A DNA stretch of 64,000 nt from Vondammii sp040505895. GTDB taxonomy: Bacteria; Pseudomonadota; Gammaproteobacteria; Chromatiales; Chromatiaceae. Below, piece after piece: positions 23,153 through 32,331 of this stretch. The translations under genes were made by a program, and so were the position numbers. The stretch is from contig JBEVXU010000002.1 in the NCBI GenBank assembly GCA_040505895.1, positions 62,001 through 126,000 of the forward strand, in the 5' to 3' direction. Positions within the stretch are counted from its first letter, which is position 1; every line of letters starts with the position of its first letter. The notes beneath the pieces were generated by a model that did not search any database, was not told where the DNA came from, and was given only the letters and a program-made list of their open reading frames with translations.

Positions 23153-24040
23153 TCAATAAGTCGTAATGCCATGCTTCAACAACATACGTGGAAGCACATC
23201 ATCCAGATTACTTATATCCTTGTCATTCAACTCAATCAGACTAAACCCATATTGTTCGTAAATAGCCACTTTCTCATTCTTTCTGGCCAGATACTTTGGA
23301 TCACTCTCCATACCCCAAAATTCGATATAGACCTTGCCGATGGGTAGGTAAAAGTCACAGTAGACCTCTTCTTCGATTGGCAAACGCCGTTCATAGGCAT
23401 GAACAATTTCAGAGGTATAGAGCCAGTTATCGATCAACATCTCAGCACGGGAACGGACAAAGTGCCCGTCAGCGGTGCGGAGTTTAGGTTTGAACTTATC
23501 ACGAAAGCCTGAGGCCTTATTGGCGGAAGGCGCATTAACTGGGAACTCCTTGGCCTCTTTGGAGTCACCTTTAAGCTCCTTGATGGTGTTCTTGAGAGAG
23601 ACATTTTCTACTACTGTAGATGGCCAAAGCACGAAAGGTATCCCTGACTTATTATCTTCCCTCTGCTCACCACCCACACTCTGGCCCAAGGGAGTGACCA
23701 GCCACCCCTTTAGGTGCTTTTTTATCCAGCCATGCTCTGAGAGTATTTGATTGATCCGCCGAGCTGACAAATCAAACTTTCCGCCAAGGTTAGTAGCACT
23801 TAACATTCCTTGAGCAGTTGCTTTTTCAAGCTTTATAGATTCCGGCCACACAATATATTTTCCAAGCTTTTTGCTCTCCTGGTACTTCCCCCCTGCATCA
23901 ATACCGACCTGCAGCAATACCCAAGTGTCATGTTCACGCTTAACATAGCCAAGATCTACCAGGCGACCAAACAGGTGTTTGGTTGGAATTGCGAGTTGCT
24001 TTGAAAGTTTTGTTGTTGATATGTATTTAATGCTATCCAT
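23153..24040 (-). CDS. PD-(D/E)XK-like nuclease with N-terminal winged helix
   Basis: 295 residues from ATG 24040 (an upstream in-frame ATG at 24112 adds an unlikely leader). The C-terminal ~110 residues show HFVRSRAEMLIDNWLY, VYCDFYLPIGKVYIEFWG and KYLARKNEKVAIYEQYG: a Glu in the first helix, Asp in the strand, then E-x-W-G and a Lys-rich helix, the pattern of Vsr/PD-(D/E)XK-type endonucleases. The N-terminal part has two HTH-like segments (SATNLGGKFDLSARRINQIL). Found alone, it may be a defence or mobile-element nuclease. Activity inferred from motifs only. Confidence 0.6.
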   Translation of the reverse strand: MDSIKYISTTKLSKQLAIPTKHLFGRLVDLGYVKREHDTWVLLQVGIDAGGKYQESKKLGKYIVWPESIKLEKATAQGMLSATNLGGKFDLSARRINQILSEHGWIKKHLKGWLVTPLGQSVGGEQREDNKSGIPFVLWPSTVVENVSLKNTIKELKGDSKEAKEFPVNAPSANKASGFRDKFKPKLRTADGHFVRSRAEMLIDNWLYTSEIVHAYERRLPIEEEVYCDFYLPIGKVYIEFWGMESDPKYLARKNEKVAIYEQYGFSLIELNDKDISNLDDVLPRMLLKHGITTY

Positions 24041-24340
24041 TCCTAAGTATCCCTGGAAAATTGGTAGTAACCCACTCTCCCTTACTGCTCCCTTTTTTGT
24101 ATGCCAGAGCACTTTGTTAGAGGGTGGTAAATCATGCTACAGCGGCAAATTATGCACCCAATTCTTATGCATTGATCTTATCCTGATCCCCTTATAGAGA
24201 CAATTAGTTAGATTCGTATAAGAAGTGACATTTTGGTGCGCTAAATTTGGAGATCACTATCCGAGGTACACCCAGTACCAGCCAAGTGCCCAGACTTATT
24301 CAGAGACTCCCTAGACACAACACCCATTAACACGCCATTT

Positions 24341-24463
24341 TTGACGCATTAATACCATATTAAGTGAATATTGCTCAATATTTGACGCATATCCATATAG
24401 ACAATTACTTCATTACGCCTATAATTTGACGCATAACACCCATTATTTAAGGTTAATGCGTCA
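24341..24463. promoter_or_regulatory. HipB operator array and hipBA promoter
   Basis: TTGACGCAT occurs at 24341-24349, 24382-24390 and 24426-24434, and inverted (ATGCGTCA) at 24456-24463, just before the hipB ATG. A promoter TAGACA-N16-TATAAT is at 24398-24425, with one box immediately after the -10 and one just upstream of the -35. This arrangement fits HipB autorepression. Confidence 0.65.
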
Positions 24464-24466
24464 GTT

Positions 24467-24823
24467 ATGGATCATAAACTCGATTTCTCTACTAGCCCCA
24501 GCGCAGCCATTGCGGCGGCGCTCTGCAAGCGCCTGGAAGAAATTCGTCTGAGCAAGAACATCAGTCAGGCAGCGCTTGCCAGGCAAGCCGGTGTATCTCG
24601 TAGCACTATGACGCGTATTGCCGACGGCCAGAGCGTCTCACTCGACTCTTTCATCCGCGTCGTCAAAGCACTGGGACTGGCCGATCACTTAGCCGCCCTG
24701 CTACCCAATCCAGAGGTTCGTCCAGTGGAATTAGTGCGCCACGAGGGTCAGCATCGCCGCCGTGCCAGCGGAAAAAGCAAGGCACCTAAACCCTGGTCTT
24801 GGGATGATGAGGGAGATGACTAG
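24467..24823 (+). CDS. hipB: HipB-like XRE antitoxin/repressor
   Basis: 118 residues with an XRE helix-turn-helix at about residues 20-75: LEEIRLSKNISQAALARQAG, VSRSTMTRIADGQSVSLDSF. The C-terminal tail (ASGKSKAPKPWSWDDEG) is of the type that contacts HipA. HipB binds operators in its own promoter and neutralises the HipA kinase; four matching DNA boxes are visible upstream. The hipA GTG overlaps its stop by one base. Confidence 0.88.
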   Translation: MDHKLDFSTSPSAAIAAALCKRLEEIRLSKNISQAALARQAGVSRSTMTRIADGQSVSLDSFIRVVKALGLADHLAALLPNPEVRPVELVRHEGQHRRRASGKSKAPKPWSWDDEGDD

Positions 24824-26130
24824 TGAGCACAAACGCAAGCGTACTGCTATGGGGGCGGGTTATTGGTGCGGTTACCTGGCTGGACGAACGTGAACTGGCG
24901 GTCTTTCAGTACACGCCGGCATTTGCCGGATCAGGAATACAAGCAGCACCACTGACCATGCCGTTACAGGAAACACCTTACGAATTTCCTGCCCTGGCGA
25001 GAGAAACCTTTCATGGCTTGCCCGGCCTGCTGGCCGATTCGCTGCCGGACAAGTTTGGCAATAGACTCATCGATGCCTGGCTGGCAACCCAGGGACGCTC
25101 AACGGGCAGCCTAAATCCTGTCGAACGTCTCTGTTATACCGGCTCCCGAGGCATGGGTGCACTCGAGTTCAAACCGACAATCAAAGGCGCACCTTCAAAA
25201 ACGCACAAAATTAGAATCGAAGCATTGGTTGATCTGGCTAACCGCGTACTCGATGAACGCATCAGCCTTGAAGAAAAATTTGCAGGTCAGGACGACCAAC
25301 GCGCGATTGAGGACATTCTTCGTGTCGGCACATCGGCCGGCGGCGCCAGGGCAAAAGCCGTCCTCTCCTGGAACCCTCGCACCGGCGAGTTCCGCTCAGG
25401 TCAGGCCCCCGTAAGTAAAGGGTTCAGCCACTGGCTTATGAAGTTCGACGGTGTACACGGCAACCGTGACAAGGAACTCGCTGACCCACAAGGGTTCGGT
25501 CGGATCGAATACGCCTACTCACTGATGGCGCGAAATGCCGGCGTTACCATGGAAAAGTGTCGCCTACACGAAGAAGGCGGGCGCGCCCATTTTATGACCA
25601 AACGCTTTGATCGTACTGATGCCGGCGAGAAACTTCATATGCAATCGCTTGGGTCGATGCGACATTACGACTTTAACCAGGCAGGTGCCTACGCATATGA
25701 GCAGGCAATCGAAACGATCCAGTGGCTATCACTGCCGATGGAAGATATCGAGCAACAGGTTCGCCGGGCTTTCCTCAATATCCTTGCCCGTAATCACGAC
25801 GATCACGTTAAGAACATCGCCTTTCTTATGGATAAGCAAGGTCAATGGCGCCTCTCCCCGGCATTCGACGTTGCCTACTCTTACAATCCCAGCGGCGCCT
25901 GGACCAGCCGACATCAAATGAGCCTGAACGGGAAACGTGATGATTTTCAGGTTGAGGACCTGGTCGCCTTTGCGCAAACGGCCGGTTTAAAGAAAGCCAG
26001 AGCAAAAGCTCTCCTGCGGGAGGTTGCCAGTTCGGTGAAAGAGTGGGGAGAGTATTCCAGGATCGCAGAAGTTTCTGCAAACGATAGAAAACGCATCGCT
26101 AAAACCTTCCGTTTAGACCTGGCCCCTTGA
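24823..26130 (+). CDS. hipA: HipA-family serine/threonine kinase toxin
   Basis: 435 residues, full length for the family. The N-terminal couple_hipA domain (SVLLWGRVIGAVTWLDEREL) precedes the kinase core: the phosphate-binding loop VGTSAGGARAKAVLSW, the catalytic NHDDHVKNIAFL near residue 324 and the metal-binding LSPAFDVAYS. Key residues are intact, so it should be an active kinase; in E. coli HipA phosphorylates glutamyl-tRNA synthetase and causes dormancy. Starts with GTG overlapping hipB. Confidence 0.92.
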   Translation: MSTNASVLLWGRVIGAVTWLDERELAVFQYTPAFAGSGIQAAPLTMPLQETPYEFPALARETFHGLPGLLADSLPDKFGNRLIDAWLATQGRSTGSLNPVERLCYTGSRGMGALEFKPTIKGAPSKTHKIRIEALVDLANRVLDERISLEEKFAGQDDQRAIEDILRVGTSAGGARAKAVLSWNPRTGEFRSGQAPVSKGFSHWLMKFDGVHGNRDKELADPQGFGRIEYAYSLMARNAGVTMEKCRLHEEGGRAHFMTKRFDRTDAGEKLHMQSLGSMRHYDFNQAGAYAYEQAIETIQWLSLPMEDIEQQVRRAFLNILARNHDDHVKNIAFLMDKQGQWRLSPAFDVAYSYNPSGAWTSRHQMSLNGKRDDFQVEDLVAFAQTAGLKKARAKALLREVASSVKEWGEYSRIAEVSANDRKRIAKTFRLDLAP

Positions 26131-26140
26131 ATGATGATCA

Positions 26141-28570
26141 CTAAACCATAGGAGCTGTTAGTGGCTCGGGTTTATGCACAGCATAGCCCTGGGCGTAATC
26201 AACCCCAAGCACTCTGAGTTGCGCCATGATCTCGCGGTTTTCCACGTATTCAGCAATGGTCTTCTTGCCCATGACCTGGCCGATCTCGTTGATGGAGCGG
26301 ACCATAGCGCGGCTGATGTCATCACTGACCATGTCTCTGACGAACTCACCATCAATCTTCAGGAAATCCACCGGCAGGTTCTTCAGGTAACCAAAGGAGG
26401 ACATGCCACTACCGAAGTCATCCAGGGCGAAGCGACAACCGGCGGTATGCAGCCGTTCCATAAAGCGAATGGCCTTGGATAGATTACTGATCGCCGTGGT
26501 TTCTGTGACTTCGAAACAGATGATGCCTGGGGGAATGCCATATTCCACCAACTGCTCTTCAATGAAGGAGGCGCAGGTGAGATCAGTAATGGAACAACCC
26601 GACAGATTGATACTGCAAAGAGCCACCTTTTCTTCAAGATCGTCCAGTGAGGCGAGGTAGCTGAAGGTGTTCTTGATCACCCAGCGATCGATGGTCGGCA
26701 TGAACTGGTAACGCTCCACCGCCGGGATGAACTGGCCGGGAGTGATGATCTCACCCTCTCGGTCCAACATGCGCAGCAGAATCTCATAGTGAAGTCTATC
26801 TCCCGCCTCGCGCCCACTGATCGGTTGTATGTTCTGTTTATATAGCTGGAATCGCCCCTCTTCGAAGGCGGTTTGAATATGGCTGATCCAACCCATCTCT
26901 CCGCGACGCTGGGCCAGCTCTTCATCATCGGGTTGGAATACATAGACTTGGTTACGCCCCTCTTCCTTCGCCTTATAGCAGGCAGCATCCGCTGCACTCA
27001 GCAGTTCAGAGTGACTCACTCCCAGGTCGTTCATGGGCACCAGGCCAATACTGGCACCGATGGTGAAGATCTTGTCCTGCCAATGGAAGCGGTAGTTTCT
27101 GACCTGATCCAGAATGGTGGAGGCTATTTTCTCACCCTTCTCCGGCGAACAATGCTCCAGCAGTAGTCCAAATTCGTCACCTCCCAGGCGGGCCAGCAGA
27201 TCACTGGCTCGAACACTCTCGAGCAGAATTAGGCTCAACTGGCGTAACAGCTCGTCTCCCGCCGCGTGGCCGCTGCTGTCATTGATCACCTTGAACCGGT
27301 CCAGATCGATGTAGAGCAGACAGTGGTGTTGCTGTGCACTGCTGCTCTTAATCAATTCCTTGAGGTGCTGTTCGAAGGTGTGACGATTGATCAGGCTGGT
27401 CAGGCTGTCATGACTGGCTTGGTAGGAGAGCTGCTCCGTAAGGTACTGGGCCGCTGTAATATCCCGAATGTAGGCAGTGAACAGTATCTCGTCACCCAGA
27501 TCGATACGGCTTACGGTGATCTCTGCAGGAAACTCAGAGCCGTCGGACCGCATGGCTGTAGTCTCCACCCGGTTACCCAGCAGGTTGTATTCACCCGTTT
27601 CCATATGATGCTTCATTCCGCTGCGGTGGTGTTCCCGCAGTCCAGGAGGAACAATGAGTTCGGCCATCTGTTGGCCTACAACCTGCTCCCGTTGATAGCC
27701 GAAGGTTTTTTCTGCAGCCGGATTGAATTCCAGAATCCGCCCCTTGGAATCGATAGTGACGATACAGTCCAGGGCCGCCTCCATAATGCTGCTTTTGCGC
27801 TTTTCACTGGAAATCACGGCCTCACTGGCTGTGCGACGCACCCTCTCCTGTTTCTGCAGTTGAAAGTGGCCAATTGCGATACCGCAAATCCCCAGCAGCC
27901 AGATCAGGGCGAACAGCACTCGCTCTTCCTGCAGTTCCTCCTGCTCCGCCGCAAGCAGTTCCTGCATGGGTAGCGCAATACCGACGCCACCACCGACATC
28001 GCCCAACTTGTATCCCTGCTTCGCATGGCAGAGTAGACATCCCTTGTTGATCATCAGCGGCTTCATCAGGCGCAAATGGGGCTCACCATTTATCTCGGTG
28101 AACTCGAACACCTCTTTGACACCCCGCTGAAAAGACTCCAGCGCCTTTTTCTCCCAGGCATCGGGCAGATTGCCCGGCCACAGAGGAGCCAGGCTGCTGA
28201 TTTGCCCGGAAATGCCAGAGAGATCGCTGAATTTCTCATCCAGTTGGCGGATAATTTGAGCGGGATTGATCAGGGAGAGCTGTAACCCTGAGGGAGTAGC
28301 AATATCCCGCTCGGGAATATCGGCAAGCAGAGGGTTCGGTTGATAGTGCTCACCCACGGGAATGTAGATACGCCCATGCAGGGTTGCCCAGAGACGGAAG
28401 GCGGTGTCTTTCTTGAAGTGAGCCCTGGCCTGACTGGTGGCCAGAGTGCGTGTGGAGGCCTTATTCTGGCTGACGTCCCAATACCATAGCCCCAAAATCA
28501 GCAGGCTCCAGCCGATAATGAAAATCAGCGCATAGTGGCGTATGAGAGTAGCGGACGTGGGTTGAGTCAA
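26141..28570 (-). CDS. Haem-sensor PAS-GGDEF-EAL cyclic-di-GMP protein
   Basis: 809 residues. A membrane helix (FIIGWSLLILGLWYW) anchors a periplasmic DUF3365/Tll0287-like sensor with a c-type haem motif CLLCHAKQGYKLGDVGGG near residue 182; a second helix (FALIWLLGICGIAIG) leads to a cytoplasmic PAS domain (AALDCIVTIDSKGRILEFNP), a GGDEF domain with intact RLGGDEF near 460 and an EAL domain with EILLRM in place of EAL, but intact DDFGSG and KIDGEFV. Both synthesis and breakdown of c-di-GMP are possible. The haem suggests a redox or gas signal. It converges with hipA 10 bp away. Confidence 0.88.
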   Translation of the reverse strand: MTQPTSATLIRHYALIFIIGWSLLILGLWYWDVSQNKASTRTLATSQARAHFKKDTAFRLWATLHGRIYIPVGEHYQPNPLLADIPERDIATPSGLQLSLINPAQIIRQLDEKFSDLSGISGQISSLAPLWPGNLPDAWEKKALESFQRGVKEVFEFTEINGEPHLRLMKPLMINKGCLLCHAKQGYKLGDVGGGVGIALPMQELLAAEQEELQEERVLFALIWLLGICGIAIGHFQLQKQERVRRTASEAVISSEKRKSSIMEAALDCIVTIDSKGRILEFNPAAEKTFGYQREQVVGQQMAELIVPPGLREHHRSGMKHHMETGEYNLLGNRVETTAMRSDGSEFPAEITVSRIDLGDEILFTAYIRDITAAQYLTEQLSYQASHDSLTSLINRHTFEQHLKELIKSSSAQQHHCLLYIDLDRFKVINDSSGHAAGDELLRQLSLILLESVRASDLLARLGGDEFGLLLEHCSPEKGEKIASTILDQVRNYRFHWQDKIFTIGASIGLVPMNDLGVSHSELLSAADAACYKAKEEGRNQVYVFQPDDEELAQRRGEMGWISHIQTAFEEGRFQLYKQNIQPISGREAGDRLHYEILLRMLDREGEIITPGQFIPAVERYQFMPTIDRWVIKNTFSYLASLDDLEEKVALCSINLSGCSITDLTCASFIEEQLVEYGIPPGIICFEVTETTAISNLSKAIRFMERLHTAGCRFALDDFGSGMSSFGYLKNLPVDFLKIDGEFVRDMVSDDISRAMVRSINEIGQVMGKKTIAEYVENREIMAQLRVLGVDYAQGYAVHKPEPLTAPMV

Positions 28571-28753
28571 GCTGCTTACCTTACTTCCCTCTTGAGGGGA
28601 ATCAGTTGGATTGGGGATCCACCCTGATCCAGGTACGGCTTATATCCAGATGCATACTGCCCTAGTCTATCGGCATCACATAAAGATTCTTAAATTTTTT
28701 ATACCGAAAAGGAGATTGAGCTAAATGGCTATGGCCTCAAGATGAATAAAGAC

Positions 28754-29656
28754 CTACAACAATGCGGTCTTGAATGTATTACAGGCCTCTATCGAGCCTT
28801 TTTCCAGTCCCGTATTGAACCAACGCACTCGTTGTTTAGACGAGCCATGGGTAAATGACTCTGGTGTAACATAACCCCGTGACTGTTTTTGTAAACGGTC
28901 GTCACCAATCGCACTGGCGGCGGTCAAACCCTCTTCCACATCACCCGCCTCCAGAAGATTGCGCAGGCGATCGGCATGATGTGCCCAAACCCCTGAAAAA
29001 CAGTCTGCCTGAAGCTCTTGTTTTACCGATAATTGGTTAGCAGCACTACTGCTTATACCTTGTTTGGCTTTTCTCACACGCTGTGACACACCCAATAGCG
29101 TCTGTACGTGGTGACCGACCTCGTGGGCAATTACGTAAGCCTGGGCAAAATCACCTGGCGCTTGGTGTCGCTCTTTGAGGTCACGATAAAAGCTTAAATC
29201 GATGTAAACCTTCTGATCCGCCGAACAGTAGAACGGCCCCATGGCGGCCTTACCCCGGCCACAGGCCGATTTGACCGCACCACGAAAGAGTACAAGTTCA
29301 GGTTCCACATAGCGCTTTCCCTGCTGTTTAAATAGAAGATGCCATGTGTCTTCAGTATCCGCCAGTACCACTGAAACAAACTCCACCAACTGCTTTTCAT
29401 CGGCCGATTGCTTGACTGGGCGTGATTCTGTTTGAGACGCTGTGGGACCACCCAACAGTGCAGTCAAATCACCACCGGTGAAGTAGGTGTAGCCAACAAA
29501 ACCCAGTACGGCGATCGCAGTGCCTTTGAATCCAAGAAAACGGAAAACCGTAGGCAGGAGCCGGAACATGCCACCCCCCGAGCCCATACCGCCTGAGAGA
29601 CGTACTCCACGCCTGTCCCTGACATTGCTACTTTCCCGATTACCCCGCCAGCGCAT
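28754..29656 (-). CDS. ypfJ: YpfJ/KPN_02809-family neutral zinc metallopeptidase
   Basis: 300 residues. Starts MRWRGNRESSNVRDRRG, the characteristic family start, followed by one membrane helix (GTAIAVLGFVGYTYF) and a zincin domain with AYVIAHEVGHHVQTLLG near residue 178 and ELQADCFSGVWAH supplying the third ligand. The CGRG and YCSADQKVYIDL segments are also conserved. A membrane-bound protein of unknown substrate, widespread in Proteobacteria. Monocistronic by appearance. Confidence 0.92.
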   Translation of the reverse strand: MRWRGNRESSNVRDRRGVRLSGGMGSGGGMFRLLPTVFRFLGFKGTAIAVLGFVGYTYFTGGDLTALLGGPTASQTESRPVKQSADEKQLVEFVSVVLADTEDTWHLLFKQQGKRYVEPELVLFRGAVKSACGRGKAAMGPFYCSADQKVYIDLSFYRDLKERHQAPGDFAQAYVIAHEVGHHVQTLLGVSQRVRKAKQGISSSAANQLSVKQELQADCFSGVWAHHADRLRNLLEAGDVEEGLTAASAIGDDRLQKQSRGYVTPESFTHGSSKQRVRWFNTGLEKGSIEACNTFKTALL

Positions 29657-29871
29657 GATTTTTCTACCCGTTACTCTGTAATATTGCTTGCCCGTCCAGG
29701 CAGTCTATCTCAACCCTGAGAAGATAGAAATTTATCTTCGTAGCACAATCTACTTGAAATAGTCGGGAACAATAACTGCCGATTGAGCTTCATCAATGCC
29801 AAAAACGCACCATAAATGGTCGAATAACAGGTACTGTTGTTTTGTACCTCTATACTCGCCATAGGTGAATC

Positions 29872-30498
29872 ATGATCAAATCCTGGTCTCTGCTACTTAC
29901 CCTCCCCCTTCTTACCAGCCTCGCCGTAGCAGAAACAGGGACTGACGTTTCATCAGCTCCAACTGCGGATAACGAAAGAGCCCGCGAAATTATCGGGCAG
30001 AAGTGCCACCTGTGCCACGGTATGGAGGGAGAGGCGTCCAATGCTATCTATCCTCGTCTGGCCGGTCAGCATGCAGAGTACATTGCCAAACAGCTGGGCG
30101 ATTTCAAAAACGGAAGGCGTAAGGGAACGATGAATGAGATGGCGGCTGACCTGACGGATGAGGAGATGGTGGCCCTCGGCCAGTACTTTGCCTCTAAACC
30201 GACCAAGGCGCACCGGGTACGCGACAAAGAATTTGCAGCCGTCGGCTACTACCTTTACCACAAGGGGAACAAATACTCCGGTGTAGCCGCATGTAAAAGC
30301 TGTCATGGAGAGGAAGGCAAAGGAACAATCCAGCTGCCACGTTTGGCAGGGCAGCATAAGCGCTACCTCGTGGATCAGTTGCAGGCATTCAACAACGGCT
30401 CCCGTACCAATGACCATGCCATTATGCACTCCATCGCCTCAAAGTTGACGGAGCTTGAGATGCAGGCACTGGCTCAATACATCAGTGGAATGAAGTAG
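29872..30498 (+). CDS. Dihaem cytochrome c4-type protein
   Basis: 208 residues with a Sec signal peptide (LLLTLPLLTSLAVA) and two haem-binding motifs, CHLCH near residue 44 and CKSCH near 142, each with the class I pattern: PRLAGQHAEYIAKQLGDFKN and PRLAGQHKRYLVDQLQAFNN with distal methionines (NEMAADL, HSIASKL region). The duplicated-domain layout is that of cytochrome c4, a periplasmic electron carrier between the bc1 complex or sulfide oxidation and terminal oxidases. Stands alone on the plus strand. Confidence 0.88.
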   Translation: MIKSWSLLLTLPLLTSLAVAETGTDVSSAPTADNERAREIIGQKCHLCHGMEGEASNAIYPRLAGQHAEYIAKQLGDFKNGRRKGTMNEMAADLTDEEMVALGQYFASKPTKAHRVRDKEFAAVGYYLYHKGNKYSGVAACKSCHGEEGKGTIQLPRLAGQHKRYLVDQLQAFNNGSRTNDHAIMHSIASKLTELEMQALAQYISGMK

Positions 30499-30620
30499 CC
30501 CCTCAGCCTGACTTTCCCTCTCGTAGGAGGGTGCTGTAAAAGCTCCAATCGCTTCTCCCTATGGAGCCATTCGTACAAAATGAGGGGCGTGCCTGCCGCT
30601 TATCGGGGATAATTGCCCCT

Positions 30621-32003
30621 ATGCAGTCTCACCTATTCCCTAACCAATCCCGAATCCGCTTTCTCAGTGAGGCGCGCAAACTTCTGCTTCTCGCTCTACC
30701 CTTGATGGTCAGTCAGCTCGCCCAGACCGGCATGAGCTTCGTCGATACGGTGATGGCTGGTCGACACAGTGAGGTGAGTCTGGCGGCAGTGGCCATCGCC
30801 TCAAGCCTATGGATTCCTGCATTTCTGACATTGACCGGCATCCTCATGGCGATCACCCCCATCATCGCCCACGCCAACGGTGCTCGTCAGGGTGAAAAGA
30901 TCAAGGACACGGTTCAACAGGGATTTTGGCTGGCACTGTTTACCGGTGTCGGCTTTATGCTCCTCGTGCGCAATTTGGGGGGGGTCTTCGAGTTACTACA
31001 GGTGGAAGTGCCTGTTCTTCTTCAGGCCCAGGGCTACCTTGAGGCCGTCTCCTGGGGCATACCCGCCCTGGCGCTCTTTCAGGTTGTGAGAAGTTTTAAC
31101 GAGGGCTTTCATCTCACCCGACCCTACATGTATGTAAGCCTGGCAGCCCTTCTCTGCAATATCCCTCTCAACTATATCTTCATCTACGGCAAACTGGGCC
31201 TACCGGCAATGGGTGGCGTCGGCTGCGGCTGGGCTACTACCCTCGTCATCTGGCTGCAGCTCTTTCTGTTACTTGCCCATACCCTGGCCAATCCCACACT
31301 CTCCCGTACCGGTTGGCGCAGCCACTGGCAACCACCACAGCTGGATCTGTTGGTAGAGATTTTGCGGCTGGGTCTGCCGTTGGGGCTCTCTATCTTCATC
31401 GAAGCAAGCATGTTTACCCTTATTGCGCTCTTTATTGCCAAGCTGGGGGCGACCGTGGTTGCCGGTCATCAGGTGGCGATGTCCTTCGCTTCTCTCACCT
31501 TTATGATCCCTCTGAGTCTCTCCATGGCCATCACTATTCGCTGTGGCTACAGTCTGGGGAGCATGAGGCCTGATCGCGCCCGTTCAGTCGGCAACATCGG
31601 CATTGCTATCACCCTCGCTACCGCCACCCTCTCCTCCTCCATCATGCTGATATTCCCTGAGGCCATTGCATCGATATACACAGCTAACCCCCAGGTCAAA
31701 GCATTGGCAGTGGAGTTGTTGCTGCTTGCCGGTATATTTCAGCTCTCCGATGCGTTACAAGTAAGTGCCGCCGGTGCCCTTCGCGGATACAAGGACACCC
31801 GCTTTGCCTTCGGGGTGGTAGTAATCTCCTTCTGGTGCCTGGGCCTGCCTCTCGGCTATACCCTTGGTTTGACCAATCTATGGGGGGAGCCGAATGGGCC
31901 TCAAGGCTTTTGGATGGGCCTGATTGCCGGCCTTACCCTCGCCTCACTACTGCTTGGCGGGAGGTTTATTCATCTCAGCCGTAAGTGGATTAATGAGCGA
32001 TGA
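30621..32003 (+). CDS. MATE-family multidrug/sodium efflux transporter
   Basis: 460 residues from ATG 30621 (earlier in-frame ATG at 30561 gives an unlikely leader). Twelve hydrophobic segments in two halves. LLLALPLMVSQLAQTGMSFV and DTVMAGRHSEVSLAAVAIAS form the first MatE repeat; GLPLGLSIFIEASMFTLIAL and AGHQVAMSFASLTFMIPLSL the second. This is the NorM-like branch, an antiporter that exports drugs or dyes using sodium or proton gradients. Substrate not predictable. Confidence 0.9.
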   Translation: MQSHLFPNQSRIRFLSEARKLLLLALPLMVSQLAQTGMSFVDTVMAGRHSEVSLAAVAIASSLWIPAFLTLTGILMAITPIIAHANGARQGEKIKDTVQQGFWLALFTGVGFMLLVRNLGGVFELLQVEVPVLLQAQGYLEAVSWGIPALALFQVVRSFNEGFHLTRPYMYVSLAALLCNIPLNYIFIYGKLGLPAMGGVGCGWATTLVIWLQLFLLLAHTLANPTLSRTGWRSHWQPPQLDLLVEILRLGLPLGLSIFIEASMFTLIALFIAKLGATVVAGHQVAMSFASLTFMIPLSLSMAITIRCGYSLGSMRPDRARSVGNIGIAITLATATLSSSIMLIFPEAIASIYTANPQVKALAVELLLLAGIFQLSDALQVSAAGALRGYKDTRFAFGVVVISFWCLGLPLGYTLGLTNLWGEPNGPQGFWMGLIAGLTLASLLLGGRFIHLSRKWINER

Positions 32004-32089
32004 CGTTGAGTCTGGTTGGCTTCAGGATTATTGTGCTTAGCTACTTCAGATGATGACTGCGTAATACATATTTGACGAGTGCCATGATA

Positions 32090-32330
32090 ATCCTAGAATC
32101 CTCAGTTGACCGCTCCATTCTACAAGCAGGGCATTGATTTTACGTACATTGACTACGATTGTATCTTTCACTCTCCGAGTGAATGACGCTACAGGGCGGA
32201 TAGCACACTTGGGTTGTCGCATTACGGCGTTACAACTCCTTGGAATAGAATGACTATTCCTCGTCGTTGTGCCTTGTACTGCACCAACCCAAGCGCACTC
32301 TCCACCCTGTTCAACTGAGGGTTCTAGGAT
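32090..32330. mobile_element. Small inverted-repeat element C, copy 1, carrying a nested insertion
   Basis: Ends are ATCCTAGAATCCTCAGTTGA and TCAACTGAGGGTTCTAGGAT, imperfect 20-bp terminal inverted repeats with one mismatch. Without the nested piece the element is 114 bp, the same length as copy 2 at 33524, and highly similar along its whole length. No coding capacity, so it is a MITE-like element. Its right end is one base before the ATG of the DUF2461 gene and forms that gene's leader. Confidence 0.7.
32177..32295. mobile_element. Nested palindromic insertion inside element C copy 1
   Basis: 119 bp flanked by CACTCTCC at 32169-32176 and 32296-32303; copy 2 of the host element has this octamer only once, so it is a target duplication. 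The insert folds as an outer stem CTTGGGTTG/CAACCCAAG enclosing hairpins GTTGT...ACAAC, GGAATAG-AATGA-CTATTCC and a third GTTG...CAAC arm, a clover-like shape. No gene inside. Confidence 0.65.
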
Positions 32331-32331
32331 A

